Shown here piece by piece: positions 16,712 to 25,442 of a stretch of 64,000 nt of DNA. A model generated the notes under the pieces. That model was not told where the DNA came from. It saw only the letters and a list, made by a program, of their open reading frames with translations, and searched no databases. Made by a program: the position numbers and the translations under genes. Source of the stretch: CAVONV01 sp963697355 (GTDB taxonomy: Bacteria > Acidobacteriota > Vicinamibacteria > Marinacidobacterales > DATDRI01); NCBI GenBank assembly GCA_963697355.1, contig CAVONV010000004.1, positions 186,001 through 250,000 of the forward strand. The letters run 5' to 3'. How positions within the stretch are numbered: position 1 is the first letter of the stretch; each line of letters opens with the position of its first letter.

Positions 16712-19138
16712 TCATTCCGTTCGCAGAGCCGAATTGGTGTCTAGAAGGCTTGCTTTCCGAGCCGGTAGAAACGTCGCGAGCAACGTGACGGCAAGGAGCA
16801 GCACGGTGACCGCCGCGAAGATCACGGGATCGTGAGCGCTCACCATGACGAGCATTTGAGAGCCGAATCGAGTCACTCCGAACGCCAATAATATCCCGAG
16901 CGAAATACCGGCACCTCCAAGCACTAGGGAATCGCGAATGATCAATCGGATGAGGGCAAGACGATCGGCGCCGAGTGCGGAGCGGATCGCCAGCTCTCGG
17001 GTTCGCCGGCTCACCGAATCCGCCGTCAGTCCGTAGAGTCCCAAAGCAGCAATGATGGTGGCTAGGATTGCATACATCGCGAGTTGACGCCCAAACATCG
17101 CGCTCACCCAGCGGACCCGAAAAATGGCATCATCCATGGTGAGGATCTCCGAGAAGGGAACGCCTGGTGTTGATGCGCGAAAGCCGTCGCGCATAGCGGG
17201 TGCGAGAACGTCCGGTGACGATGCACTTTGAACAACCACAGCGACCGTGCTCGTCGGGTACGCCCCGTAGGGAAGATAGAACTGCACCTTGGGTAGATCG
17301 CCGGTGTTCACCATGTCGCGCCCGTAATCGACATCACCGACCACGCCAACGACGGTGTACCAATCCTCGCCGGTTGCTCGAGCGACTCTGAGCCGGCGGC
17401 CGACGACGCCCTCCTCGTCCCAGAGTTCTTTTGCCAGTCCTTGACTGACGATAGCAACTTGGCCCCCCTGGCGAATCTCGCCGCGATTGAATGCCCGTCC
17501 TGCCACAACCGGTATCTGAAGTGTTTCGAGGTATTCGCCGGCGATGGCGTGCACGGTGGCATCGATCTCCTCACCGGGCTCGTAAGGTCGTCCTTGTGCC
17601 ATTAAGCCCCAAACGCGGTTGGATCGGCTCGTCGGAAGCTGCGAGCTGACCCCGACCCCTTCAACTTGGGGAATCCCGGTCAGTCGGTCGACCAGCCTCT
17701 CCACGGCGGCGAGTTTTTGTTCGACTTCGTCGAGCCCTTCGCCGGATAGAGAGAGCTCCGCTGTCAGGATCCCATCCGTGCGATAACCTCGTTCCACGCT
17801 TTGGAGCTCGAAGTAGCTTTTCGCCATGAGAAGCGCGCCGATCAGAAGCGCCGTGGAAAGAGCGAGTTGTCCCGTAACGAGAATGCTCCGCATGCGTTTT
17901 CCCGACCCGGCCCCGATATTACGCTCACCTCCGCTCTTCAGGGTTTCGGAGATATGGAGTCCCGAGTTGCGGATGACCGGCGCCAAGCCACAGACGACAC
18001 CCGCCAGAAGCGCGACGAGAAGAGTGTAGACACCGACACTCGTATCGATGTCCATGTTGAAGAGATACGGTGGATCGACAGGCACATAGGCAAGCATTTC
18101 CTCGTTACCGAGGATGCCGACCAGGATGCCGAGCGCTCCGGCAGGTAGCCCGAGTAGGGCCCCCTCGACCATGCTTTGTCTCACGAGTCGCCAACGGCTG
18201 GCACCAAGCGCGGTACGGACCGCCGTTTCCCGGGCTCTGCCCGAAGCCTGGGCCAACATCAGGCTCGCGACGTTGGCGGCAATGATGAGCAACACGAATA
18301 GGCTCGCACCGAGACACATCGTGAGAGCGATACGTATAACGGGTGGCACATACTCTTCGTGTAACGTGAGCACATGAACTCCATAGTCGGTGTTCGTCTC
18401 CGGGTAGAGTTGTTCGAGCCGCCGGGCGATTCCCTCCATGTCGTGTCGAGCATCTTCCAAGCTCGCGTCGGGACGCAACCGTGCAACGACGCTCGCCCAA
18501 TGACTGCCGCGCTCGCCGCTGGTAACGTCCAGACCGAGGGGAGTCCAGACTTCGGCCCACTCGGGGAATTTGAATCCCGGTTCCATGACGCCGACGATTT
18601 CGTGCGGACGGCCATCCAAACGTACCGTTTTACCGATGACGTTTCTGTCCCCATCGAAGCGCGTGCGCCAAAGGTGATCCGAGATCAACGCAACCGCAGA
18701 GGGCTGTCCGGGTCGGTCGTCTGCATCGGTGAAGCCCCTCCCCAGAATGGGTGGCTTGTCAAGAACCGGGAAAAGGGATGCAGAAATGCGAGCGCCGCCC
18801 AGTCGGACCGGCTGATAGTCGTCGTTGAAATTGAATTGGTGTCGGCGAAAAATCCCGAACCCCTCGAAAGACTGCTGTTGCTCCATCCAATCGCCGAGGT
18901 TTCTAGGCGAGACGCTGATACTCAACTGGCCGAGCTTCGGGCGCGACTCGTTGAGTGATACGAGGCGATCAGGCTCGGGAAAGTCGAGAGGCCGCAATAC
19001 CCAGGCCTCGAAGCCCGAGAACATGGTGGTGTTGGCGCCGGCGCCCAGCGCCAGAACCAAGATAATGGAAATCGTCCAAACGGGTCTTTTGAGTAATTGC
19101 CGAAACCCGAAACGGATATCACGGATGAGACCGGACAT
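16712..19138 (-). CDS. ABC transporter permease, MacB/FtsX type (acidobacterial duplicated orphan permease)
   Basis: Inner-membrane protein of 808 residues with two copies of the MacB periplasmic core plus FtsX permease unit. N-terminus: DIRFGFRQLLKRPVWTISII, a hallmark of ADOP proteins, followed by ALGAGANTTMFS. First FtsX block about 275-420 (LFVLLIIAANVASLMLAQASG, RETAVRTALGASRWRLVRQ); second block about 675-808 (YAILATIIAALGLYGLTADSVS, RELAIRSALGADRLALIR). Such proteins occur in many copies in Acidobacteriota without an adjacent ATPase, and none is next to this one. Role unknown; lipoprotein or macrolide-like efflux is inferred from MacB. The ATG at 19138 begins at the conserved start. 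It is tail-to-tail with the saccharopine-like gene (6-base gap). Confidence 0.92.
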   Translation of the reverse strand: MSGLIRDIRFGFRQLLKRPVWTISIILVLALGAGANTTMFSGFEAWVLRPLDFPEPDRLVSLNESRPKLGQLSISVSPRNLGDWMEQQQSFEGFGIFRRHQFNFNDDYQPVRLGGARISASLFPVLDKPPILGRGFTDADDRPGQPSAVALISDHLWRTRFDGDRNVIGKTVRLDGRPHEIVGVMEPGFKFPEWAEVWTPLGLDVTSGERGSHWASVVARLRPDASLEDARHDMEGIARRLEQLYPETNTDYGVHVLTLHEEYVPPVIRIALTMCLGASLFVLLIIAANVASLMLAQASGRARETAVRTALGASRWRLVRQSMVEGALLGLPAGALGILVGILGNEEMLAYVPVDPPYLFNMDIDTSVGVYTLLVALLAGVVCGLAPVIRNSGLHISETLKSGGERNIGAGSGKRMRSILVTGQLALSTALLIGALLMAKSYFELQSVERGYRTDGILTAELSLSGEGLDEVEQKLAAVERLVDRLTGIPQVEGVGVSSQLPTSRSNRVWGLMAQGRPYEPGEEIDATVHAIAGEYLETLQIPVVAGRAFNRGEIRQGGQVAIVSQGLAKELWDEEGVVGRRLRVARATGEDWYTVVGVVGDVDYGRDMVNTGDLPKVQFYLPYGAYPTSTVAVVVQSASSPDVLAPAMRDGFRASTPGVPFSEILTMDDAIFRVRWVSAMFGRQLAMYAILATIIAALGLYGLTADSVSRRTRELAIRSALGADRLALIRLIIRDSLVLGGAGISLGILLAFGVTRFGSQMLVMVSAHDPVIFAAVTVLLLAVTLLATFLPARKASLLDTNSALRTE

Positions 19139-19228
19139 AGCAAACCCTCCAATAGGGGATACGCATATCATATATAAAAGTTTCGGGTTGTAAGGCTGCT
19201 TGTGTCTCTCGAAAACGAAGGTTCGTAC

Positions 19229-20380
19229 TTATCCAGTTTTCGAGAAACGTGAGATCGCGAAGAAGGGGTCCACTGGTCGCTCGCCCACCACCGTTTCGGC
19301 AACGCGCTCCCCGAGCGCCGGCCCATGCTTGAATCCATGGCCGGAGCCGCCGCCGACGATCCATACGTTGTCCGTATCAGGATGCTTGTCAACGATGAAG
19401 TGGCCGTCCGGTGTGTTCTCGTACTGGCACACTCGCGCTTCGACTAGAGGTGCGCTTTCGAGAGCGGGGAAACGGAAAGCAACATACTCGCGAGCCGCTT
19501 GGATGCTTTTTGGTGTTGGGGTTCGGTCTCCCGTCGTCGGATCGAAGTCGGCGCCGTGGTTGTCATCGGCGATCTTGAAACCACGCCACTCGCTTCCCGG
19601 TATGCCGTACATGCGGAGGGTGCCACGATCCGCCCAGGCCGGAAAGACATCCTCGTGGAAATTGGAGTCGCCTGCGGGAGTTCCAAAATAATAAACCTCT
19701 TGCCGGGTGGGTCGAATGAGATCGCCGAGTACTTCCGGAAAGAGCTGTCCCAACCACGGGCCGCAAGCGAACACGAACTGATCGGCTTCGATTGTCGAAC
19801 CGTCGGAGAGCTCGATGGCACGTAATGAGCTGTCTTTGATGCATCCCGGTTTTACCGCGAGTTGGCGGTACAAACCACCTTCGGCGAGAAAACCCTGAAG
19901 CACGGCTTGGCATGCGCGGCGCGCGAGAAGGTATCCAGCATCAGGCTCATAGATGGCCCAGTCGATGCCTTCGAAGTTGATCTGAGGGTAGCGTTTTGAG
20001 GCCTCTTCCGGGCTCCACTCTTCAAATCGAAGGCCCGCTTCCTGCAAGATGGGCAGAGCCGCCTTTTCGAACTCGTCGTTCGTTCCCGTCATCCAAAGGA
20101 CACCGCATCTTTTGTAAAGCTCGATGTCCCAAAGCTCTTCGTGGTCCCGCCAGAGCTCGAGCGCTCGAGCGACCATATCGGTATAGATGAAGTCGGAACC
20201 GTAGGTGCCACGAATAACTCTGGACTCACCGCCCGAGCTTGCTCGGGAGTTGCCAGGCCCCCAGGCGTCAACGAGCGTCGTCTGTACGCCTTTACGGTGT
20301 AGATAAAGCGCGGTCCATCCACCAAAGGCGCCTGCCCCGACGACAGCGATTCTTTGAGAGTTAGAGGATGTCTCGTTCAT
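19229..20380 (-). CDS. FAD-dependent amino acid oxidase, monomeric sarcosine oxidase-like
   Basis: Cytosolic flavoenzyme of 383 residues in the DAO family. The dinucleotide loop is IAVVGAGAFGGWTALYLHRKG; the FAD-binding RxxSxGxSR type motif appears as SRASSGGESRVIRGTYG. The family's C-terminal cofactor site is present as CQYENTPDGHFIVDKHP, followed by NVWIVGGGSGHGFKHGPALGE; this CxYxxTPD...GxGHGFK combination is that of sarcosine and N-methyltryptophan oxidases, where the Cys holds FAD covalently. It oxidises an N-methyl or secondary amino acid, giving peroxide. The ATG at 20380 is chosen because the Rossmann strand follows within a few residues. It fits the amino-acid-degrading neighbourhood. 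Confidence 0.9.
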   Translation of the reverse strand: MNETSSNSQRIAVVGAGAFGGWTALYLHRKGVQTTLVDAWGPGNSRASSGGESRVIRGTYGSDFIYTDMVARALELWRDHEELWDIELYKRCGVLWMTGTNDEFEKAALPILQEAGLRFEEWSPEEASKRYPQINFEGIDWAIYEPDAGYLLARRACQAVLQGFLAEGGLYRQLAVKPGCIKDSSLRAIELSDGSTIEADQFVFACGPWLGQLFPEVLGDLIRPTRQEVYYFGTPAGDSNFHEDVFPAWADRGTLRMYGIPGSEWRGFKIADDNHGADFDPTTGDRTPTPKSIQAAREYVAFRFPALESAPLVEARVCQYENTPDGHFIVDKHPDTDNVWIVGGGSGHGFKHGPALGERVAETVVGERPVDPFFAISRFSKTG

Positions 20381-20612
20381 AGTCCACCGTGATAGATGAT
20401 GAAAGTTTATCCCAATCTCCCCTGAGATTCTGCAGGATTCCGTCTTCTGTCTGGAGTCCGCGGCCATTCGTGCTTGGGATGCGATTCACATCGCTACGGC
20501 ACGCCGAGCCCACTGCGACAGATTCATATCTGCCGCTGCGCGTCAGTGCGAAGTGGCAAAGAAATTGGACTGAGAAGGTTGTCGTGTCGTCAAATAGGGA
20601 CGGGAAGTAGGA

Positions 20613-20672
20613 TCATCGCAAGAACTCCACGAGCATGAGGTCGCCATCGGGGGGCTCTTGTAGATTCCAGGG
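20613..20672 (-). pseudogene. Fragment: C-terminal tail of a propeller-type serine/threonine kinase
   Basis: In the minus frame it reads PWNLQEPPDGDLMLVEFLR then stop. The last 38 or so bases differ at only about two positions from the 3' end of the kinase gene at 25443-28070 (PPEGDLMLVEFLR). The body of the kinase is absent. The 402-base gap around it (20381-20782) holds nothing else I recognise. Confidence 0.7.
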
Positions 20673-20782
20673 CTCGGCCTAGACCCGTCCGGACCGCGCG
20701 ATCCGCGGCTCTGTTGTTGCCGCGCGCCTACGACCCGTGCGACAGCAATCGGACTTGCCGGCATAGAGGGTGACGCACTCGC

Positions 20783-21739
20783 CTATTTCTTGAGGTAATC
20801 CAGCATTCCTTTGGCGGTAGCGGCGTTGGCGCCTTCCGGATCGAGCTCGAGGAACTTCTCGAGATAGGGGATGGCTTCATCGTTCTTCGCCTGGTTCACC
20901 TTGACCAAGCCCATTTGAAAGTTCGCGTTGGCATGGTCGGGGTCGATGCCGAGGACCTTTCCGAAGGCTTCCTGGGCTTTGGGGATATCGCCGGCGTTCA
21001 TGGCGGCCGCACCATAGTTGTACAACACTGAGATCTCCGTGTCGTTGATCTGGACCGCCTTGCCGAGGGCCGTCGTGGCCTCGGTGTGGTCTCCCTGCTT
21101 ACTGTAGATGTTGCCAAGCTCGACCCATGCGTCGTAATAATCGGGCTTGAGCTCGCCGGCCTTTTGATAGCACGGGATGGCTTTTTCCGGTTCGTTCATT
21201 TTCTCGTAGACGTAGCCCTTGTTGAAATGAGCTTGTGGGAAATCCGGTGATACTTCTAATGCCTTTTGAAACGAAATCAGGGCGGCGGCGTAGTCTTGCT
21301 TATCGACGGCCGCCACGCCTTCATTGAAATAGTTCTTGGTCTCGTCGGTTTGCTGTTTGACTTCCTCTTTGGAAAGGGCCCCCTCAGCCAGTTTCTCCAT
21401 GACCACCGTGCCCACATCGGTGGGTGCTCCGAGTCGAATCCGAAACTCCTCGGAGGCCGTTTCGTAACCGTCTTTTCGAAAACTGAGGCGGTAGTTCCCG
21501 GAACGCATTCCGAGTTGGACAAAATCGCCGTTTTCGTTGGACGAGGTTCGCTCCTCGCGAGTCACGCCCCCCAGGAACTCGATGAATATATCCACGCCCT
21601 CAATCGCGGTGCCGCTCTGATCGACGACCTTTCCGCGTAGTCCTCCATGCTGAGCCCACGCGGTGACCGAGATGAGCCCTACGAGCAAAGAGAAGGTCGC
21701 AGCCATAGCGGAGAATTTGCGATCCCGAGTGGTCTTCAT
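20783..21739 (-). CDS. Secreted TPR protein with carboxypeptidase-regulatory-like domain
   Basis: Exported protein of 318 residues. Signal peptide: about residues 8-30, ending VTAWAQ. Residues 32-105 form a carboxypeptidase-regulatory/SpaA-like beta sandwich (LRGKVVDQSGTAIEGVDIFI, NYRLSFRKDGYE). From about 130 to the end are at least five tetratricopeptide repeats with the usual ALISFQKALEVSPDFPQAHF, AIPCYQKAGELKPDYYDAW and AIPYLEKFLELDPEGANA pattern. The combination is common among Acidobacteriota TonB-receptor neighbours and suggests a periplasmic scaffold. It lies in the same direction as, and 220 bases beyond, the TonB receptor gene. The specific partner is unknown. The ATG at 21739 follows GGAGAACC. 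Confidence 0.88.
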   Translation of the reverse strand: MKTTRDRKFSAMAATFSLLVGLISVTAWAQHGGLRGKVVDQSGTAIEGVDIFIEFLGGVTREERTSSNENGDFVQLGMRSGNYRLSFRKDGYETASEEFRIRLGAPTDVGTVVMEKLAEGALSKEEVKQQTDETKNYFNEGVAAVDKQDYAAALISFQKALEVSPDFPQAHFNKGYVYEKMNEPEKAIPCYQKAGELKPDYYDAWVELGNIYSKQGDHTEATTALGKAVQINDTEISVLYNYGAAAMNAGDIPKAQEAFGKVLGIDPDHANANFQMGLVKVNQAKNDEAIPYLEKFLELDPEGANAATAKGMLDYLKK

Positions 21740-21958
21740 GGTTCTCCTCCCGTCGATAGTCAATAATTCTCGAGTCCAGGTGCCGGCCGAGCGTTAACGA
21801 TTATAAGGCCGGTCAAACTCGAATTCACCCGGCACTCTTTATTTGGCAACCACGTGGGTTGCCCGGTGTTTTCTCGTGAGATCCAAGAAGATCCGCGTAG
21901 CAAAGGACGCGGCCGGCGGTCGAAACCGCCGGCCGTCGACAAACTCAGCAAACCAATT

Positions 21959-24908
21959 CTAGAACGTAAACCTGAAGCCGAACTGCAGCTCGGTCGGTGC
22001 GAACGTCTGGGATGGAATGAGGAACGTCCCGTCCGTGGTATAGGTCGAGCCGACGTTCGAGAAGTTGACCCGGTTCGAGATGTTGAATACGTCGAACAGG
22101 AACATGAGCTGGTAACGGGTCGCAATGGGAATGCCGTAGCGGAACGTCATGTCGAGCCTCAAGAAATCGGGCATCTCCGCCGTATTAATGGCTCCGTCAA
22201 AGTCGGTGGTCAGCCCGATGTCGGAGGGAATATTTGAGCTGTAAGTACCCGGTCCTGCCACACCGCGCTGGTTGTTGTCCATGAAGGCACGGAGGTCGAC
22301 CGTGTACCGGCTCCCCAACATGTAGCGGAGTACTCCGGAGAATTGGAGACCGCTGCTAGCGCGCCAACCCGTCCGGGGGATCAGCCAGCTCCAGGATGTG
22401 ACGAAGTTGTGATCCCGATGCCACGACGACGGCCGGTCGACGTTTTGCGGATCGTCGATGTTCGGATCGGGATCTTCGCCAATCCACTGCCCGGTGTCGA
22501 AGTTGTAGCCGGTTTCGGTACGATACTGGAATCGGCTGGTGCCGAATCCGGCGTCAGAATTCCCCTTCTGCGTGGCGTAGGTGTAGGAGACCCGACCACT
22601 GAGCTTTCCAACGGGCGTGTCTCGGAAGCGCCGCTGCAACGAAAACTGCAGTGCAGTGTAGTTGGTCTCACCGCCGTTCCACCAAGAGGTAATGGAGCTC
22701 ATACCCGAAAGCTGCTCGCCATTCAAAATGCTGATGTTGGGCCGTCCGCCCATCGACCTGGAGTAGGGGTTCAGATCGAGCGTCTGCTTGATGTCCCGGT
22801 TCTGGGTGCGAATGAAATCGACAACAAGAGCTAGTCCAGGCGAAAGCTCCCTCTGGACTCCGACGCTGAAGGTATCGGCATAACCTTCCTTTCGATCTGG
22901 ATTGTCTACGGTGGGACTGATGTTCAGAAGCGTGCCTGTGCCGCCTTCGATCATGTTGTTGAGATAATCTCGGAGCTCGTTCAAAGAGTTGATGTTGTTC
23001 TGCTGGACGATGTCCCAGAAGAGATTCTTGTTACTACCGGACTCCGGAAATCGGCGCAAAAAGCCACGGTCCAGCTCGACCGCGTCGAGAAAGAACCCCG
23101 AGTAGTCGCCGAGCTGGAACCGCTCATAGAAGCGACCCCAGCCGCCACGCACCACCGTTCTTCCGTCTCCGACCGGATCCCAAGTGACACCGAACCGTGG
23201 TCCAAAGTTGTTGTTGTCGTTGGTGATGGACTCGCTGATCGTAGCGGAGTCCCAAGTTCAACGTCACGTTGTGACCGGGATTCCAGTCATCCTGAAAGAA
23301 GATACCAAATACGTTGTTGCCGGGAATGTTTTGGTCCGCAGGCCCGATGACTCGGACGGTATAGAACTCCGGGTAGGAGACGAGTAGATCGCGATTCCAC
23401 GGCTGGTCCACATCAAAATCGAACTGGCCGTTGGCGGTTCCAGCGTTGTAGAACCACTCCGACCGGTTCGAGAAGTTGAATCCCATCCGGAAGTTGTGGT
23501 CGCCGCCCTTGCCGGGTAGGTAATAGGAGAAGGTGTCGTCGATCTGGTAGGAGTTGTTGATACGTGACTGCGCCACATCACTAGCGCCATCGAGAACCGA
23601 GGGTCGATCTTCGGACACGGCGAGGGCACGTTGCGCCTCGAAGGTCTTGCCGTTGTTGTTGTAGCCCGGATTGGCAAAGGAGACATCCTCCCGTGTGTAG
23701 GACACCCGCAAGTTGTTGAAGGCGCTATCGGAGATGACGCTGTCGAGCGACGAGATGAAGCTCATATCCGTATCGTCTTCCTCTCGAATGGCGTTCTGGG
23801 TCGTCCTGGAATCGACGACCTGGTTGAACTGCGGCGAGTACTCCCATAAAAAGCGCGCTGCGAAACGATGCTTCTCCGCGACTTGCCAATCTGCCTTCCA
23901 CAGCCAGTTGCGAATCAGATTGTCTACAGTAGTCGTGTAGTTGAGCTCGGGGCGCGTAGCGAAGCTTTGCACCACACCATTGTTGGGCGTGTTGCGCTCG
24001 AAGCTCACGAAGAAATGGGCCTTGTCCCGGACAATGGGCCCACCGATGACGCCGCCGACGGACATGAAGTTGTAGTCCGGTTTCTCCAAGTTGTTTCTCT
24101 TGGCGAAGAAACTCTTCTTGTTTAGAGACGAGTCTTGGAGGTAGAGGAAGCCGGTACCGCGGAAATCGTTGGTGCCGCTCTTGGTGACGGCGTTCAAGAC
24201 ACCACCTTGGGTACGTCCAAACTCCGCGTCGAACTGGCTCGTTAGAATTTGGAACTCCTGGATGGCCTCGATAGCGGTCCGGGTCTGAGCGCCGGCGCGG
24301 GCGCCGATGACGTCGTCGTCGTTGTTGGCGCCGTCGACGTTGAACGAGTTGTTGTTGTCATCTTGACCGTTGATGAACAGCGAGTCCGAAGCGGTGGACT
24401 CGGTACTCGGGTTGGGGATGACACCTGGGGCCAGAGAGGCAAACATGACGAAGCTGCGGTTCTGAGTCGGAAGCTGCGTGAAGTCATCGTCGGTCACCGC
24501 GGCACCGACTTCCTTCGAGGTGAGCTCGACGATAGGAGATTCGGCCGTAACGGTCACCGTTTCTTCGATGCCACCGAGCTCGAGTTGAACGTCGAGGGTA
24601 ATGTTTTGGCCGACTTGAAGTATCAGTCCTTCGCGCCTGTAGGTCTTGAACGCATCCATGTAGACCACAAGCGTATAGGTGGAGGGTGTCAAACCGGGGA
24701 GGATGTACTTGCCGTTTTCTGCCGTGACCGTGGTCCGCGCGATCCCGGTTCCCTCATTGGTAACGGTGACGGTCGCGCCGGGAAGGATGAGTCCTTCCGG
24801 ATCCGTCACCGTGCCGGACAGCTCTGCCCGGGCGAATTGCGCTTCAACCGGGGTTACGAAAGAAAAAGAGATGGCAACCGCAAGGAAGATGAGAAGAGCA
24901 CGATTCAT
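21959..24908 (-). CDS. TonB-dependent receptor with carboxypeptidase-regulatory domain (SusC/OmpA-like), one frameshift
   Basis: Outer-membrane gated barrel, about 980 residues. N-terminus: signal peptide ending VTPVEAQ, then a CarboxypepD_reg domain (about 30-115; LSGTVTDPEGLILPGATVTV), then EETVTVTAESPIVE as linker. The plug has FNVDGANNDDD, EAIQEFQILTSQFDAEFGRTQ and GGVLNAVTKSGTNDFRGTGF. The first frame runs into nonsense after LRYDQ near 23238; the continuation ESITNDNNNFGPRFGVTWDP and the rest of the barrel lie in another frame, ending at 21959 with LQFGFRFTF, an aromatic terminus as expected for an outer-membrane beta barrel. A single indel explains this. The ATG at 24908 follows GGAGGTGAAGC. 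The ligand, perhaps an oligopeptide or oligosaccharide, cannot be told from sequence. Confidence 0.9.
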
Positions 24909-25442
24909 GCTTCACCTCCATTGGAAAAAGAAGAGAAGAGAACAGGTAGGTAGGTCTCTCATCGTAAGGAGTCCTTATACTCCAGACTTCAGAAGAAACT
25001 ATGGCATACGAAGCAACTAGCATACCAAAACCAGCGATGAGTAATGTGCTCTAGTAGCTTTGCTCCACTTGCATCATTGACTAGCTTATTTGTGCTGTTT
25101 GAACGAGCGCACAGATCCGATATTGTGGATCTTGAAGTACGGGAAACCGAAGGTTCCTGGGGAAGAAGTCGAGGTCTTTCCATAAGCATATTGATGTCAA
25201 TAACATGACGCCTCACTCTAACCACGCTGTTTGTAGAGAGTGTAAGAAACACAAGATCCGATTTGTTGGATCAAATCTGTCCGTGGGCACTTGCCTTCGT
25301 GGTCCGGCGTCTCTTGACACTCTTGGCAATGACGGACATTGCTCCGTAGGGCCAAGCTCGTGAAAGCCAATCTCCGTTTTTTGCGGGGGGATAAGAGGTG
25401 GCAGCTGCAGCCACTATGGAGCAGGCACCAGGTCCGCCAGAA
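24909..25442. other. 534-bp AT-richer intergenic region with two hairpin repeats
   Basis: No gene is supported. It is visibly less GC-rich than its neighbours. Two copies of a GATCC...GGATC hairpin occur at 25113-25132 and 25254-25273. Close to the kinase stop, bases about 25411-25436 resemble the 3' end of the FmdB gene at 38273 (GGPGACSI versus GPGACSM), perhaps a gene fragment. The promoter for the TonB receptor should be here. Confidence 0.5.
25113..25273. promoter_or_regulatory. Two operator-like GATCC-N8-GGATC repeats upstream of the TonB receptor
   Basis: AGATCCGATATTGTGGATCT (25113-25132) and AGATCCGATTTGTTGGATCA (25254-25273) are the same interrupted palindrome, 121 bases apart, 205-365 bases upstream of the receptor start. 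This could be a repressor site or a dispersed repeat. Confidence 0.4.

Noticed and set aside
24989..25252. 87-codon minus-strand frame upstream of the TonB receptor
   Set aside because: No ribosome site, no family, low-complexity composition, lies over the twin GATCC hairpins.
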